Assembly: GCA_905182995.1 (NCBI GenBank)
Contig: CAJJDP010000071.1
Coordinates: 234,714-298,713 of the forward strand
Length of the DNA stretch: 64,000 bases
Source of the DNA: Paramecium octaurelia
Taxonomy: Eukaryota > Ciliophora > Oligohymenophorea > Peniculida > Parameciidae
Reading direction: 5' to 3'
Under the pieces are notes generated by a model. The model saw only the letters and a list, made by a program, of their open reading frames with translations. It was not told the DNA's origin and did not search any database. How positions within the stretch are numbered: the first letter of the stretch is position 1; each line of letters starts with the position of its first letter. Of this stretch, positions 13,940-26,898 are shown piece after piece. The position numbers were made by a program, and so were the translations under genes.

Positions 13940-16900
13940 TCATGGAATAATAATTAAGGGCAAATCGAGTAAAAATTCTACTCCAATATTCTCCTTTACT
14001 TTATTGTCATTTTCCCTATAATAATTTGCTCTCCGATTTCCACATGTCTATAAATACACATCTTTATCTGAAAAACTTTAAATTAATATATTACTTACAT
14101 GATTTAAATAAGCAAATTAAAGTTGACTCCTTTTCGAGAGTTAATACACATGATTAAACAAACCTAAATTTCTTTAAGTATCTTTAAATTCTTACTATCT
14201 AATTGCCATCTATGCAATTAATACGATTTTTTATGATGAACACAAATAAATTTTAGATGATATAATCACTATTGAGTTGCTGCATTTTAGAAATCTTGAA
14301 ATCATAACATTAATATAAATTATTCTTATCCTTAAATCTTAGAACATTCTTTATCTAAAATACATCAACATCAATATCATCCACCTTTATTGTTGTAATG
14401 TAAATAGGTTGCAAATCTGATGATTCATCCATTGAGTACTCAAGAGAATCTTACTATTGAACTTTTATATCAAACTGTTAGGAAATAAATTGTCCACTCT
14501 CAAAAGCTTTTAGTTCGGAACTGAATTAAAATTTAAAGGTTGTACTTAATTTAAATGTATCATCAATAAAAGGAGATCTAAAATCACTTGGCATCCTATT
14601 TGGAAATGTTTGGGATTCCGAAAATAATTCTTATTGATTATTGCTTTTATTTCTTAAATTGAGAGGTTCTGGCAAACCTTCAATGTCTTTTTTCAAGTCT
14701 CCTGACCCCAATAATGAATTATTCTCAAATTCAAATTTTCCTAACTATCCCAACTAAGAAAGAAAATTAGTTCTACTTAGCAGTTCTCCAGAATTCAGAT
14801 ATTTTATAGTTTCCTTCCCTGAATTAGGAGGTTCAAAGAAATTACTCTCACAGCTTTTAAGCAAATGAAATTCAACTTATGAAGGTAATTGCAATAAATT
14901 TTGATCATTTTCCCTTTTTTAAAAACTCTATATTGATGGTTCCTTTTCAATCTTATGTGATTACCCATTACTATGCTATTCATTACCATATTGTGATATT
15001 ACTATTTATTATTATTCTTCTTCATCTTCTTCTTTAACCTCTGAGGGTTTATCTACCTTATTCTCGATAAGCTCAAACTCCTCATTTTTATTTTCCACAA
15101 CCTCAGTATCAATTTTTACTTCCTGCTTTTCCATAACCTCTAAAATTTATTAATCCTCTAAATTGCTAGTTATTCCTTATTACTATTGTACCTCATTATC
15201 TCCCGATTAAATTTATATGATCTTTTCCTAATTTTATTCTTTCTCTTCAATTATATCTTCTTTTTTATTGTTAACTATTTATTCTTTATCACCCTATTCA
15301 ATATTAATGAAATCTTATTAATCGATCTAATGTTCATTTTTTTATGTTCTTTATGAAGACAATACTTCATTTTAAATTATTTATGTGTCTTCAACAATTT
15401 TTATAGTTTCTAAAAGGTTATTATTAATCGAATTTACATTCTATTCTCTTTCAAACTTATTTTAATTATTTTATATGTTATCGTTCTTCAAATCTGAAAT
15501 GTATTATTGAAATTATAAGTTCTATTAATTAGATATTTATGAATTTAGTGGATCTTAAAGGGCATAAAATTAGATTTAATTTGTATTTTAAATTTCTTAT
15601 TAATTATTCATATCATCCTTTTCCAAATCATCTTAATGATCTTATTCATTCTTTTATTCTTTTTCAGACTATTAAAAATTATTTTATTAATACTCTTAAT
15701 TCTACTATGAAATATTTTCTTTATTAATTAATTCTCCTTAACTTTAATTATTCTAATTATTATAAGAATTCAGAAGTTTTTAATTTTCAAAATCATTTCC
15801 ATCCTGTAGCACTTTCTGATTTTAATTCTCATATTGATCATTGTTATTAATTTCATTATCTTATTATTATTATAAATCTACAGCTTCTTTTTGAATTACT
15901 GCTTAAGGCGATTCAACATTTTAGTAAAGCGATTCGATTTTCTTACTTTTTTTATTTTCTTCTTCTGCTTAAATCGACATAATTTATTTATTCTAATTAT
16001 CTGCCTTGATTTCTTACTCTTCGCTGTAATTATCTTCTTTGATTTCTTACAACTAATCATTTTTGATGTTGTCAGGTTCCATTTCTACTGCCACAGGTTT
16101 TTGATCAGAAGATTCAAGTTACTACTTTGATATTATTTATGGCTGTTCTGGTTCTGCTTAATTAATGTTCAATGAATATTAATTGGCAGTAATGTGATGT
16201 AAATTTAAGTTCACTTACAACACCAACCTTGGAATATCAATTAAATTTTATTTCTACTAATCAAAAACTAGACGACTATCTTAAATTTAGATTAGTTTAA
16301 TTATGTTATTGATGATTATATTCATCAAAGATACAAATTCTATGGATTGTTTAGATATGTCCTCATTAAGTAATTTTGAACAATTTTACTAATTCAAATA
16401 CAATCTGAAATCTCCCTTTATTACTCCCATTCTCTCAATAAATAGCAGCCTAATCCGATATAAAGTATATGAATAATTAGTAATTATAAGGAATGTATGT
16501 CCATCTATTAACCTAACTTATTTCTATTGATGAGTTATTCGAAATTTTTTTTATATTTTTAGATGTTTCATTTAAATTTTCCACCATGTTTATATAAATA
16601 TAACTTTCCTTAATTTATCTTCTTTCTTTTTTTTCCATTCTATAAATCTTTTGTAATCAATCCTGCCTTTGACATGAGCCTAAATCAAGGAAGCAGCCTT
16701 ATCCTTCTTCTCCCTTAGAGTAGGCTTATGCACATTCTTTTTAATAATGAAACGAGACGAATTGATCTCTACGTTTTTAGCTTCATCTATTTTGTTTTGT
16801 AGCATTTCTAACTCTAAAATCTTCTCTTATTTAACCCTAGTATGATAATAAATTTACTTTTCTAGTTCAGCTATATCCTTCAACATCAACTCATGTTTCT

Positions 16901-17746
16901 TGATATAACTTGAATCTGATGCTTCATCTGCTTCTTCCACAATCAGAGACTATTCAACCTTCTAAGGTTATTAAACTTATGGTTTTTAAGGGATTGTCTT
17001 TATTTCATTGAATAGATTGGCATACTTATTGGAAATAGGCAAGATTACATTATTAGATAATTGTATTGAGGCTGTTTGTGGTCTTTTTACTGATATTTTT
17101 TGGTTTTGTTTCTTTTTACTTGGTCTGATTGATACAACACTTTTATTTAATTGGGTTATATTATTGGGATTATTATTTTTGAAGACAACTGATTTTCCTT
17201 TGATTTCAAAGAACTCAGGGGATATTCCATAGGCATCCATATATGGCTTAATTCTTTGGTAAATTAATCTCCTTTAAGGTTTAGCTGGTGAAGTGTATTC
17301 TTTCACTTGTACTTTGATTAATGAATTATTTATCATATTATAATCAATAGTAAAGTAATTTTTTGGATTATCTTTATGGAGTTGTCAATTGTAGCACTTC
17401 AGTTTTCAGTTTAACGACTTCATTTTGCAAATCGTTATAGAGACACTTAAACATGACTCTTTACTTTTGAATCTTATATTTGATCTGATAGGTTTTAGAT
17501 GATGAATACATGATTCTCATTTTCAAATGCTTTATTAAGCCTTTCAGTAAGGATATTGATGGTTTGATCCTTTTCTTTCAGTTTCTTTGCATTGTGTATG
17601 CTTCGACTTGAACTTCTTTGGGTATTTTATTGCTTGCTATCTTGAGGACTTTAGAAATGACTGTGACTTCTTTTAATTTAGGTTTGCAATTTCTAGATGA
17701 GTTTTTCTTATTGCTTAATAGTTTCAATGAGTTTCAACTTCGACAT
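13940..17746 (-). CDS. IQ-motif protein with acidic low-complexity tail
   Basis: About 1,250 codons. It begins with a coiled-coil stretch (MSKLKLIETIKQQEKLIQ), then a segment containing MDAYGISPEFFEIKGKS. Near residue 390 is an IQ-like calmodulin-binding helix (KAASLIQAHVKGRIDYKRF followed by FIQTWWKIQ). A long Q/N/E/S-rich stretch of roughly 500 residues is encoded largely by TAA/TAG/CAA, and a folded C-terminal part ends in LLDLPLIIIP. Introns of 25 nt near 17,474 and 31 nt near 14,083 are clear. The frame upstream of about 17,385 and the frame downstream of about 17,346 differ by one base and no GT-AG intron joins them, so the model has one unexplained frame break. IQ motifs bind calmodulin; the specific role is unknown. 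Confidence 0.65.
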
Positions 17747-17778
17747 TCTGTTATAATTAAATAGTAAATTATAATTCA

Positions 17779-19786
17779 ATGATAGAAGAAAATCCTAATT
17801 TCGGCTATGCCTAAGATGATGAAGATGCCTCATTCAATAATAGCAGCAGATTTCAATATGAAGTCAATGAGGAATTTAGAAAGGTGTCAGAAAATAAATT
17901 ATAAGTGACTAAACTAAATGAGGAGAATAATATTTGCACAATTAAATTGTCACGAACAAAAAGTGCAGAAAAACAACAAGATCACATGATGATCCTATTG
18001 TTATCTCTACTTGATAGAGAATTATATATTAAGCAGGTTAGCTTTAAAGTTGACAGTTGGAAAGTCTATGCAGAAAGTGAGAAATTGACATAATTAGTCA
18101 AACAGAGTCAACACACTTCCACATTGGAATTGATTAAGAGCATTGTACCAGAGATTTGCAACATTGTTTTATCATTTGAGATATCAACCAACAGTGGAAA
18201 GAAATCAGATAAGTAGGAATTTGGGAGAGCACATACTCATACTCAGCCTATTCCTTATTAAGGATTCTCTACTTGTTGTTGGTCTCCTTAAGGTCACTTA
18301 ATAACAGTACACAACACTGCAACTAGTCATTAGAAATAAGCCAAAGATTAGAAAGCATAGTATACAACTTTGTAGGAATTAAACTCATTTGTATTTTCAC
18401 AACCAAAAACAAAACAATCCAATCAATAATAAAGACATGTGGTTGAAATCAGAGAAGATGAAGAAAACCTATAACCTTTCTTTTAAGCTGGCGTTTAATT
18501 AATATCAGAAAAAGAAGATGAAGCCTATGATTATTTGAATTTCTAATTTTATTATCACTATTTTCCTCAATTTCATCAATAGGAAGTACCTAAAGAACAA
18601 AAAGTTGAGAAGGTAGCATTTTATAAGGATTATGAAATTTATGATTTGCACAATAATCCAGATGTAATAATCTTAGGAGAGCAATTTAAAAATCTATCTA
18701 AAAAAGTTTATGAATAATAAGATAAAAAGACTGTCATTAATTAAAATGTTGAAATCAGTGTAACTATCATATTTAAATACTTTAGATCTATGATTTCGGT
18801 AGTTATTCTTTCCATGTTGATAATATTACATCACTGCATGAATATTTTACAAGTCATATGAAAAAGAATAGTAATAATACTAGCATCAATAATCCATTAA
18901 AAATCTTATTTCAACCATTAGAGGAATATTTCAAATTATATAATTCAAACATTGCCAACTTTGTACTTACTAGTGGAGTTACATGTAATCAAATCCATTA
19001 TATAATTTAGTGGATCTATAAGAATACAACATGAAAATCTTGAAAATTTTATCCGATTGCATCTATCAACAGTAATTAAAGAAAGTTCAACATTAAGAAA
19101 TGAATTTAATTAAAGACTTTCAAGAATATTTCAAAAAATTATGGAATTCCTAATATTAGATCTATCGATTATATGATTAGATTGCGTATTCAATTAAGAA
19201 AAGCAATTTAAAAGATACTAAGAAATTGTTAGATTGTGTCTATTAATTGAAATTGGAATCCAATATTGAAATGAAGGATTAAATTAAAGATCTCATTAAA
19301 GATGAAATTAGTAAATACAATAGTTAACCAAATCCAAAGCTATTTGTAAAAGGGATATAAAGCATCTCGACTTATGATAACTTTTAAAAGATATAAAATG
19401 AATGTCCTATTTATATTATATGGAATTAACTCAATAATTTTCCCTTAATAGTAAGTGATAAGGTGGAATTCAGCAAATTGAATGTTCTGAAGACTGCTCT
19501 TAGAGCTTAGAGTCCTTTTAATTTCTGCATTTATAAGAAACTAAAATCAACCAGCTTTTAGGTTGGTAATTTTAGAGATTTGCTGAACAATGAAATATAT
19601 GGGTAGGGACCCTTATAATTGGGAAATGTTAAGTAAAATTAAAATAAGACAATTTGTTCAATCTGTTAACAAGTTATTACAAGTCATGGATTGTTTTGTA
19701 GCACATGCCAACATGGAGGACACTATGAACATATGTAGTAATGGAAGCAAACATGTCCGGTTTGTGATTGTGATTGTAGAAAATGA
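17779..19786 (+). CDS. WDR59/GATOR2-like protein (RWD-like + C-terminal RING)
   Basis: About 651 residues with two 26-nt introns (near 18,762 and 18,987). The last 45 residues form a zinc-binding RING-type module: CSIC, CSTC, then HGGHYEHMQQW and CPVCDCDC. This spacing is the C-terminal domain of the GATOR2/SEACAT subunits WDR59, WDR24 and Mios. Upstream is a segment compatible with an RWD fold, then the motif GFSTCCWSPQGHLITVHN, resembling a conserved segment of WDR59. The WD40 propeller that precedes these parts in yeast and animal WDR59 is absent: the gene starts 32 bp from the divergent IQ-protein start, leaving no room for it. In other eukaryotes GATOR2 relays amino-acid status to TORC1. 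The assignment is by motif only. Confidence 0.7.
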
Positions 19787-19845
19787 TATCAATACATATT
19801 ATAAATTATTTCCTCCCTTTAATTTGATTCACTATTTTAAATAAC

Positions 19846-21714
19846 ATGAAAAATTCCAATCGCAAGAACAACCATTCAGGTATCCATTAATTTCTAACTT
19901 TTAGCTATCAATCAAGCATAATTTATTTATGGGAAAAAACTAATTAAGAACAATTATTATTATGCCGTTAAATGGTTAGGATAACCCATTTCTAACATGT
20001 CTTGGGAAAAGTAATCTAATTTCACTGAAGAATCTTCCTATTTAATCAGGTAGTATATTTCAATTATTAATTTTTATATAGACGCTTTGAAACTAGGATT
20101 GCCTATTTATTCTACAATAAAAAGATTTATCCCTCCCAAGATGGTATAAGAATTCATGTTAAAAGCAAATTTTGTTAAGTTTACACTCCCTAAACGAATT
20201 AAAAAAGTAAGTCTATTTAGGATCATTAATGGAAAATGTAAAGTATTTCTAACAAATTCATTTAAACCTCATCTATCATCAACTAAAACTTAAAAGATGT
20301 TACCCTTAACACTTAGGATTCTAAATTAGACTCAAAAAGAGTGGTAGTGTAATTTGCTCCTCTGCCTCCTTTTATCGGAGAAAATTAGATCAAGTAGATG
20401 ATAGTTACTACCTAATCAATGACAAATTTGAATTAGGTTGTTAAATAGGAGTCAACAATTGAAAGAGACATCAAATTATTAAACTAAATAGAGAAAATTT
20501 AGAAAAAGATAAATGAATAATAAAAAATTCAATAAATAGAAGTTCAAAATGAGTAACAAAAAATTAATAATTAGAAACCTTAGATTTTAAATAATAGTAA
20601 AATAGTAAAAAAAAGTTCTAAGAAATCAAACTCAAACGAAAAGAAGAACAAGATCAATTAATCATAATAGTAAAAGGTTATGAGTAATTTAGAATCATCT
20701 AAGGTAGAAATTAAAAAGTAATTGTTCGACTAAGAAAGGAAGAAAAAATTATGTCCATCATCAAGTGATTTTATATCTATTGAAAATGGTGATGAATCTT
20801 TTTAATTGGAATTATAAAATTTTGATGAGGTTTTTGATAACAATTAACCTGTTATTCATCAAGCTAATCCAATGCCTAATTAATTTAATAATAAAAATAG
20901 TTAAACAAATTTAGAAGGACCTCAATTAAATAATAAAAATGGATCGAATAAATAAAAATGTAGAGCAGTAAAATCTGGAAATTTACTGTCATTTTAAAAG
21001 ATAAATCCTTCTGCATAAGTAGCATCAATAATTGCTAGTAATAATAACAATGATAATACTTATTAATAAACTAGTAATAAATTCAATAATCACAAAAATA
21101 CTTCTAATGATAACTCTAACTTAATTGATAATGATGGCGATGATGATCATAAAAATATTTTGAATAGGTTATCAAATAACAACAAAAGCGAAAATTCAAG
21201 CTCTATAAATAACGTTAGTTTAAATTAAAGCATCAACTAATCTGAAGAGAAGAAATCAGAAAAGGATAATATTTTAGATAAAATTTTATATTAAAAGCCA
21301 AAAGAGAATGATAATTTAGAGTAAAGCAGATAACCTAAACAATAAAACCAGGTAAAAACAAGTCAATAAATTTAATAAGAGATCTAAAAACTTCAATTAG
21401 ATAGAATTGCTTAAAATAAACCAAGTAGGTGCAGTGTACCTATAATACCAAGAATAAAAGATGTTGAAATTTAGGTTTGTTTTGTTGATAATCATGAATC
21501 GAAGATGATTCAGTATGATTAAGAATTAAATTAAATAAAAAGTTACAATATAATAATTTCTACTATTTGCTCACATTAGTTATTGAATGAGCAATTGTTT
21601 TTTCAATGTCAGTACGATAATGGTATAGAATATTTTGTTGAATATGATGAATTGAAAGTCTTTAGCCCAACAAAACTATTAGATTATATGATATAAAATT
21701 CTATATTAATTTGA
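19846..21714 (+). CDS. HP1-like chromodomain protein
   Basis: About 603 residues with introns of 25 and 32 nt. Residues 15-60 form a chromodomain (FIYGKKLIKNNYYYAVKWLG, then a Trp-containing turn and a final helix with LIRRFE), including the aromatic and VKWLG core that recognises methylated histone lysine. The centre is long and low-complexity (Q/N/K/S-rich, with lysine clusters such as KKSSKKS). The last 90 residues (IPRIKDVEIQVCFVDNHE...) are compatible with a divergent chromoshadow domain, which in HP1 dimerises. In ciliates such proteins act in heterochromatin and in development of the new macronucleus; which of these applies here is unknown. Confidence is high for the chromodomain and moderate for the chromoshadow. 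Confidence 0.8.
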
Positions 21715-22812
21715 TTTGATTTTTCTAATTATACAATATTATGTTAATGAACTCACAAAAGCTATAAAACTAAAAGTATCCTTTCTTAAAATAATACAAT
21801 TAGATATTACTCTATTTTTATGCTCATAAGAGAATTACAAAGCTTCGCTTAAAGATTGGGAAGCTTTGCATTCTCATATGCTAGCTATTTATAAAGTTTT
21901 ATTTGCATTAGCTGAGTTATTGATCAGCGTAATAAAAAATTTTGAAATAGTTTTGACTTCATTTTCATTTATAATTATATACAATTAGCACTTTATTTTC
22001 TCCTCAATTAATAGTGCAAATTCTCAAAATCATAATTTGAATTGATCAATAAGAAATCCTCAAAATTTATCTAGAATTACTATCTTATATTACTTGAGGA
22101 AGAAATTTTTTTATCAACAAATAATAGCATAATTAATTTTATGAATATCTAAATCTAAATAAGCTTTTAAGGTAACCCTTAAAAATTTTGATAATTAATG
22201 CTTGTTTGAAAGTTTTTGAAAATGGTTATCACTGACTGTTATTATTAATATCTTTTGATAGATATGACAATAAATAAATGATTTTAAATCTTATTCGAAT
22301 AGAGTGATAAATTTCTTTTATCGTATAAATTTTTGGAATAATAATAGTAATTAAGAATTTAGAATTAAACAAATTAATATTGAATAAATATAATATTATT
22401 ATAAAATTGATTAATTTATTTTTATTATAAATATTTTTCGGAATTGAAGAATTATTTCTGTTTCCAAAATTATATTTTCTTTAGTAAATAATCTAAAACT
22501 ACTTAAAACTATGAAGCGATTTGTTATTTTCAAAAAAATGGATCTATCTGCTTGATTTAAAAAGATGCCATTTTAATATAAAATTTGCAATACCTTCGAT
22601 TTTTGCTATGATTTTTAGTTAGTTAAGCTTGTTAGTATTATAAAATAAGGATATTTTTAATAAAGTGTTTCTCTGAGGGTAATATGGTTAGCATCTTCTA
22701 ATTAATTCTTTACAAATTCTGAATTTTGATAAATTCTAGTAGTGTATTGGAATCACAGAATTCTAATTTGCTATTTTTATACAGATTTAATTAAAATTTA
22801 CACCAATAATTA
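21715..22812. other. Gene-poor AT-rich interval
   Basis: About 1.1 kb between the HP1-like gene and the third ABCG gene. Several TGA-free stretches of over 80 codons occur on both strands (for example plus-strand codons from 21,713 to about 22,040, and a minus-strand frame above 22,231), but none has a convincing start, introns or domain. In DNA this AT-rich with a single stop codon, such frames arise by chance. Decayed coding sequence is possible. Confidence 0.45.
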
Positions 22813-24676
22813 ATGTAGGAAACAGAAATATAACCATAAATTGAAGCTGGAAGACTTAATGACACAGTGTAGAGTGCTAAAAGTTTAAGATGCAGAAGAG
22901 TAGTAGATATTGCATTTTAGAATATTGAATATTAAGTGGTTGATTAGAAAGGACGTAAGATTTTCTTATAAAATTCATAGATAAAAGAGACATTTTGCGT
23001 AATTTAGATGGATATTGTCCAGGAGGAGAAGTTACAGCCATTTTAGGAGCATCTGGTGCTGGTAAAACATCATTGCTGAACATACTTGCTGCTCGTGTTT
23101 ACAGTTCTAAAACTGTCAAATTAAAGGGAAAAGTGCTTGCAAATTAGATGGAGTATGATTCTGAGACGTTTTCCAATTTTGCTGCTTATGTTATGCAAAA
23201 TGATGTTCTTTTTGAAACTTTAACTCCAAGAGAAGCATTGTAGTTTGTTGCAGATTTAAAGTATACAGACCCAGAATTGAAATAATCAAGAGTAGAAGAC
23301 ACTATAAAAACAATGAAATTAGAAAGATGTTAAAATGCAATTATTGGAGGTCCAACTTTAAAAGGAATTTCAGGAGGAGAAAGAAAGAGAACATCAATTG
23401 GATTTGAATTAGTCACTAATCCTTCATGCATTTTATTAGATGAGCCTACTTCTGGATTAGATTCATTTACTGCATTCTAAATTATGTAATATTTATTTTA
23501 TATGCTAGATATGAACTTTAACTGCTTGCTCATGAACAAGATAGAACAATCATATTCACTATTCATCAGCCATCCTCAGATATATACTTGCTTTTTGATA
23601 GAGTCATGCTTTTGGTTCAAGGAAAATTTATCTATTAAGGGCATAGAACAAAGTTGGTTGGGTACTTTAAGGGCATAGGGTTTCCTTGCCCAGATCACAG
23701 TAACCCTATGGATTATATGATGAGCATAATGCATCAAGAAAGTCAAATTAACATCGATAATTTCCCTATCTATTTTGACCAATATGAAAAATAATTACAT
23801 CCATAAGTATTAGAAGAAATCAAAGAATCCTCAAAAACGGAATTAGTTTATAAGTAAGTTGAGACTTCTACTGCATTTTAAATAAACCTAATTGCTAAAA
23901 GAGCAATAAAAGGATTTTTAAGAGATAAAATAATCATAAAATAAAGAGTTGGTATGGCAATTTTTATGGGATTATTACTTGGATATTCGTACTATGGTAT
24001 TGGAGAAGATTCAGGAACATTTGCAGATTATACTAGTATGTCTGGATGTATGTTCTTTCTTTGCATCAATCTTACAATGAGTTCATTGTTTCCAGTTGTG
24101 TTACAATTTGCAACAGAAAGAGATGTATTTTTAAGAGAAGAGAATTCAAAGCTGTATACAACATTTTCATATTTCATGGGAAAATCATTTGTTGAAATAC
24201 CTTTTTGTCTGATCTCGCCAATTATTTAGGAACTTATTCTTTATTGGATGATTGGTCTCAATTCAAAAGATGGAGGAGTTGTTGTAATACATATATTCGT
24301 TGCTATACTCACATGTTTAAACGGTAATAGCATGGGATTAATGGCTGGATGTGCATTCAATGACATTAAAGTGGCTACTAGTATAGTACCATTAGTGTTA
24401 TTGCCTTTAATTATCTTCTCAGGTTTCTTTGCAAATTCAAAGTAGTTTTTCGTTTGGATTGGTTGGATCTAATATATAAGTCCTGTTAAATATTCTTTTG
24501 AAGCCTTAGCTACAAATGAGTTTGACGGAAGAAGTTATGAGTTTGGTGATCCCATTGAAACTCTAGGATTTGAAGTTGGCTAATGGGAATCAATTGGAAT
24601 TCTTATTGCATTTGTGGTGGCCATAAGATTAGGAGCATATATGTTCCTTAACATCTTAAGATCAAAATAATAATGA
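22813..24676 (+). CDS. ABCG-type half ABC transporter
   Basis: About 604 residues, with introns of 26 nt near 22,952 and 23 nt near 23,488; the spliced length is a multiple of three. Walker A is GASGAGKT, the signature is ISGGERKR, Walker B is [11 protein letters not shown], and the H-loop is TIHQPSSD. The membrane half carries [11 protein letters not shown] and [15 protein letters not shown], aligning closely with the transporter at 306-2183. It is therefore a paralogue lying 20 kb from the tandem pair. The role is the same as for other ABCG half-transporters, with unknown substrate. The start is the first ATG; the N-terminal 60 residues before the ATPase are hydrophilic. Confidence 0.93.
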
Positions 24677-25165
24677 TTGTTTTCTAATATTTTATATCTT
24701 GATAATTTATTTTTTAAATCAAATTTAACTTTATAAGTTTCTTAAAATGTCAATTACTCAATACCATAAATGTTTTTCTATAGAATTAAATACTTGTACA
24801 TTAAGACAGTTGATTTAATTAGTTAATTAATCCAAATTATAGGATTTGAATGGTCAAAACTAAAAATTGACAACATGAGGAGAGCAAATCATACTGAAGA
24901 GTGAATTTTAAGAATTGCCAATACTATTGGATTCATATAAGTTCTATGAAATTTTCATTTCTAAAATTGGTGGATATGAATTTTCGGGTAACAAATTTTG
25001 CATATGAAAATTCTTTATAACTTTGAGATTTAATGATGGATTATGCAAATTTATTGGGCTGTTGCTAGATTTTACCTGGATTATGGATTTGATATTCTTT
25101 TATGTTTGAGATCAAGATTATTATAATAAGAATTATAAAATGGAATTATTATATTTTATATAATA
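24677..25165. other. Intergenic, no gene seen
   Basis: 489 bp of AT-rich sequence between two plus-strand genes. The longest ATG-initiated frame (near 24,746) is about 43 codons with no recognisable features. I call nothing here. Confidence 0.5.
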
Positions 25166-26750
25166 ATGATTGATGATTCACAATAAATTATGAAGGAAAT
25201 GATTTAAAGTAATTCGATTGAACAATTAATGGAATTTATGAGCAAAAACAAACCAAGCATACTGAATCTAGATTGTGGCAAGAAATAAACCAGTAAGTGT
25301 TTTCATATTAATCTAGTTCTACATATTGCTGTGCAGAAAAACGATTATCCCTTTCTGAAATTTCTTGAACAATATTCATAAGACAATTATAAAGAGAATG
25401 AGATTCGAAAATTAGTTAATACTTACAATATTGAAATCTTCACAGCTCTTCATATTGCATCTTACAATGGAAATGTGGTATTTTTGATAGCCTTTATCTA
25501 AGTAAGCCGTGAGGATCTTAATAAACATGGGCGCAGATATTGCTCTTAAAAGTGGATCTGGCTTATTGCCTATACATGCAGCAGCTTAAGGAGATTAACC
25601 ATACATGGTGGTATGATATTTTTTGTATAGAAGTGGTATTGGATATAATAAGGAATCTCCATTAACGCTAAAGATGATGCAGGAAATACTTGTTTACATT
25701 GGGCAGCATATTAAAAGTTATATATCATTTTTTGAGGTTCTAGTTGTGAATTAACAGTGAGTTATTTGATTTCATTTGGTTGCAATATGGATTAAAAAAA
25801 TAATGAAGAATAAACTGCATTACATATTGGGGCATCATATGGGCAATCGAAAGTTGTTAAGAAATTATTAATAAAGGGAGCTTAAAGAAATATAGAAGTA
25901 ATTTGATAATTTTCTATTTAGGATGTAGACGGATAGTTACCTATTAATTTAACAGAATCTATTTAAATCAAGAAGATGCTGGAGGACAAAATAGATTTAG
26001 CATTATTATATAATTTGAAACAGCCTTATCATCCGATTCAAAGAAATAGAAAATCTGTCTTCGTTTACTATTTTGTAATTCTGACATCCTAAGGTTGTAT
26101 TGGATACATCCTATGGGAATTGTAAGGAATATTATTGGAAATTTTTTTTGGTTTTCTAACTATTTTACTAATGGCCTCTGTTCTGGCATAATGTTGTAAT
26201 CCAGGATTCATCTCTTTGCAAATTACTGTAGAAGAGGCTATGAATTAATAGATAGATCCTATCAATATCTGTCCGGATTGTTGGGTCATTAAACCTTTAA
26301 GATCGAAACATTGTGAATTCTGTAAAAAATGTGTAGTGGTTTATGATCATCATTGTCCATGGATAAATAACTGCGTTGGAGCCAAGTAAATCATGGATTA
26401 ATTATATATAGAAACCTAATTTACTTTTATTCTTACCTTTTTACCCTAATCCTTATTTAGATTTATTCTGCTGGAATAATTGTTTACTGTATTTACTTTT
26501 ATTTAAAATAGACTTTTTTAAATCTGACAGCTTATCTCTATACAACTATTTATTAATGCTATATCCTATCTTAAATATATTGATATTTATTACTCCAATT
26601 TTGTAAGACATCAACTCTATTTATTAGACTTCTATGTATATACTAGACAAAGAATTTGTATTATGGAATCACTACTTACGAAAGAATAACTGGATCAAAA
26701 ATTAACCTGAAATCCAGTTTATTAGATCCTTAAGTAATTTAATTTATTGA
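25166..26750 (+). CDS. Ankyrin-repeat DHHC palmitoyltransferase
   Basis: About 471 residues split by seven introns of 20-27 nt; the spliced length is exactly divisible by three. The N-terminal half has several ankyrin repeats ([64 protein letters not shown]). Two membrane helices follow, then the cysteine-rich catalytic domain [18 protein letters not shown] ending in [13 protein letters not shown], then two more helices. DHHC enzymes transfer palmitate to protein cysteines; fusion to ankyrin repeats resembles the HIP14 (ZDHHC17/13) group, where the repeats bind substrates. The usual TTxE motif is not obvious in the frame I chose for the tail, so the last exon is less certain. Confidence 0.85.
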
Positions 26751-26898
26751 TATTTCATAAGGAAAACATTCAAGATTCGTAATCAGAAGAATCAAGAATA
26801 GAACCATCTATTTAAAATTGTTTTAATTAATGTTTTAGAAATTAAAACAAATTTAAAAAATATACAAAATAAAGTTGATTTAAATTACTAATTTTTTG

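Noticed and set aside
13940-16587. A separate gene starting at 16,587 (MVENLNETSK...)
   Set aside because: That frame needs an extra intron, whereas the upstream frame continues unbroken through the IQ motif into the same C-terminal region, so one long gene is simpler.
21934-22830. Apparent long minus-strand gene upstream of the third ABCG transporter
   Set aside because: On checking coordinates, the pieces lie in different frames; each alone is a chance TGA-free stretch lacking a start.
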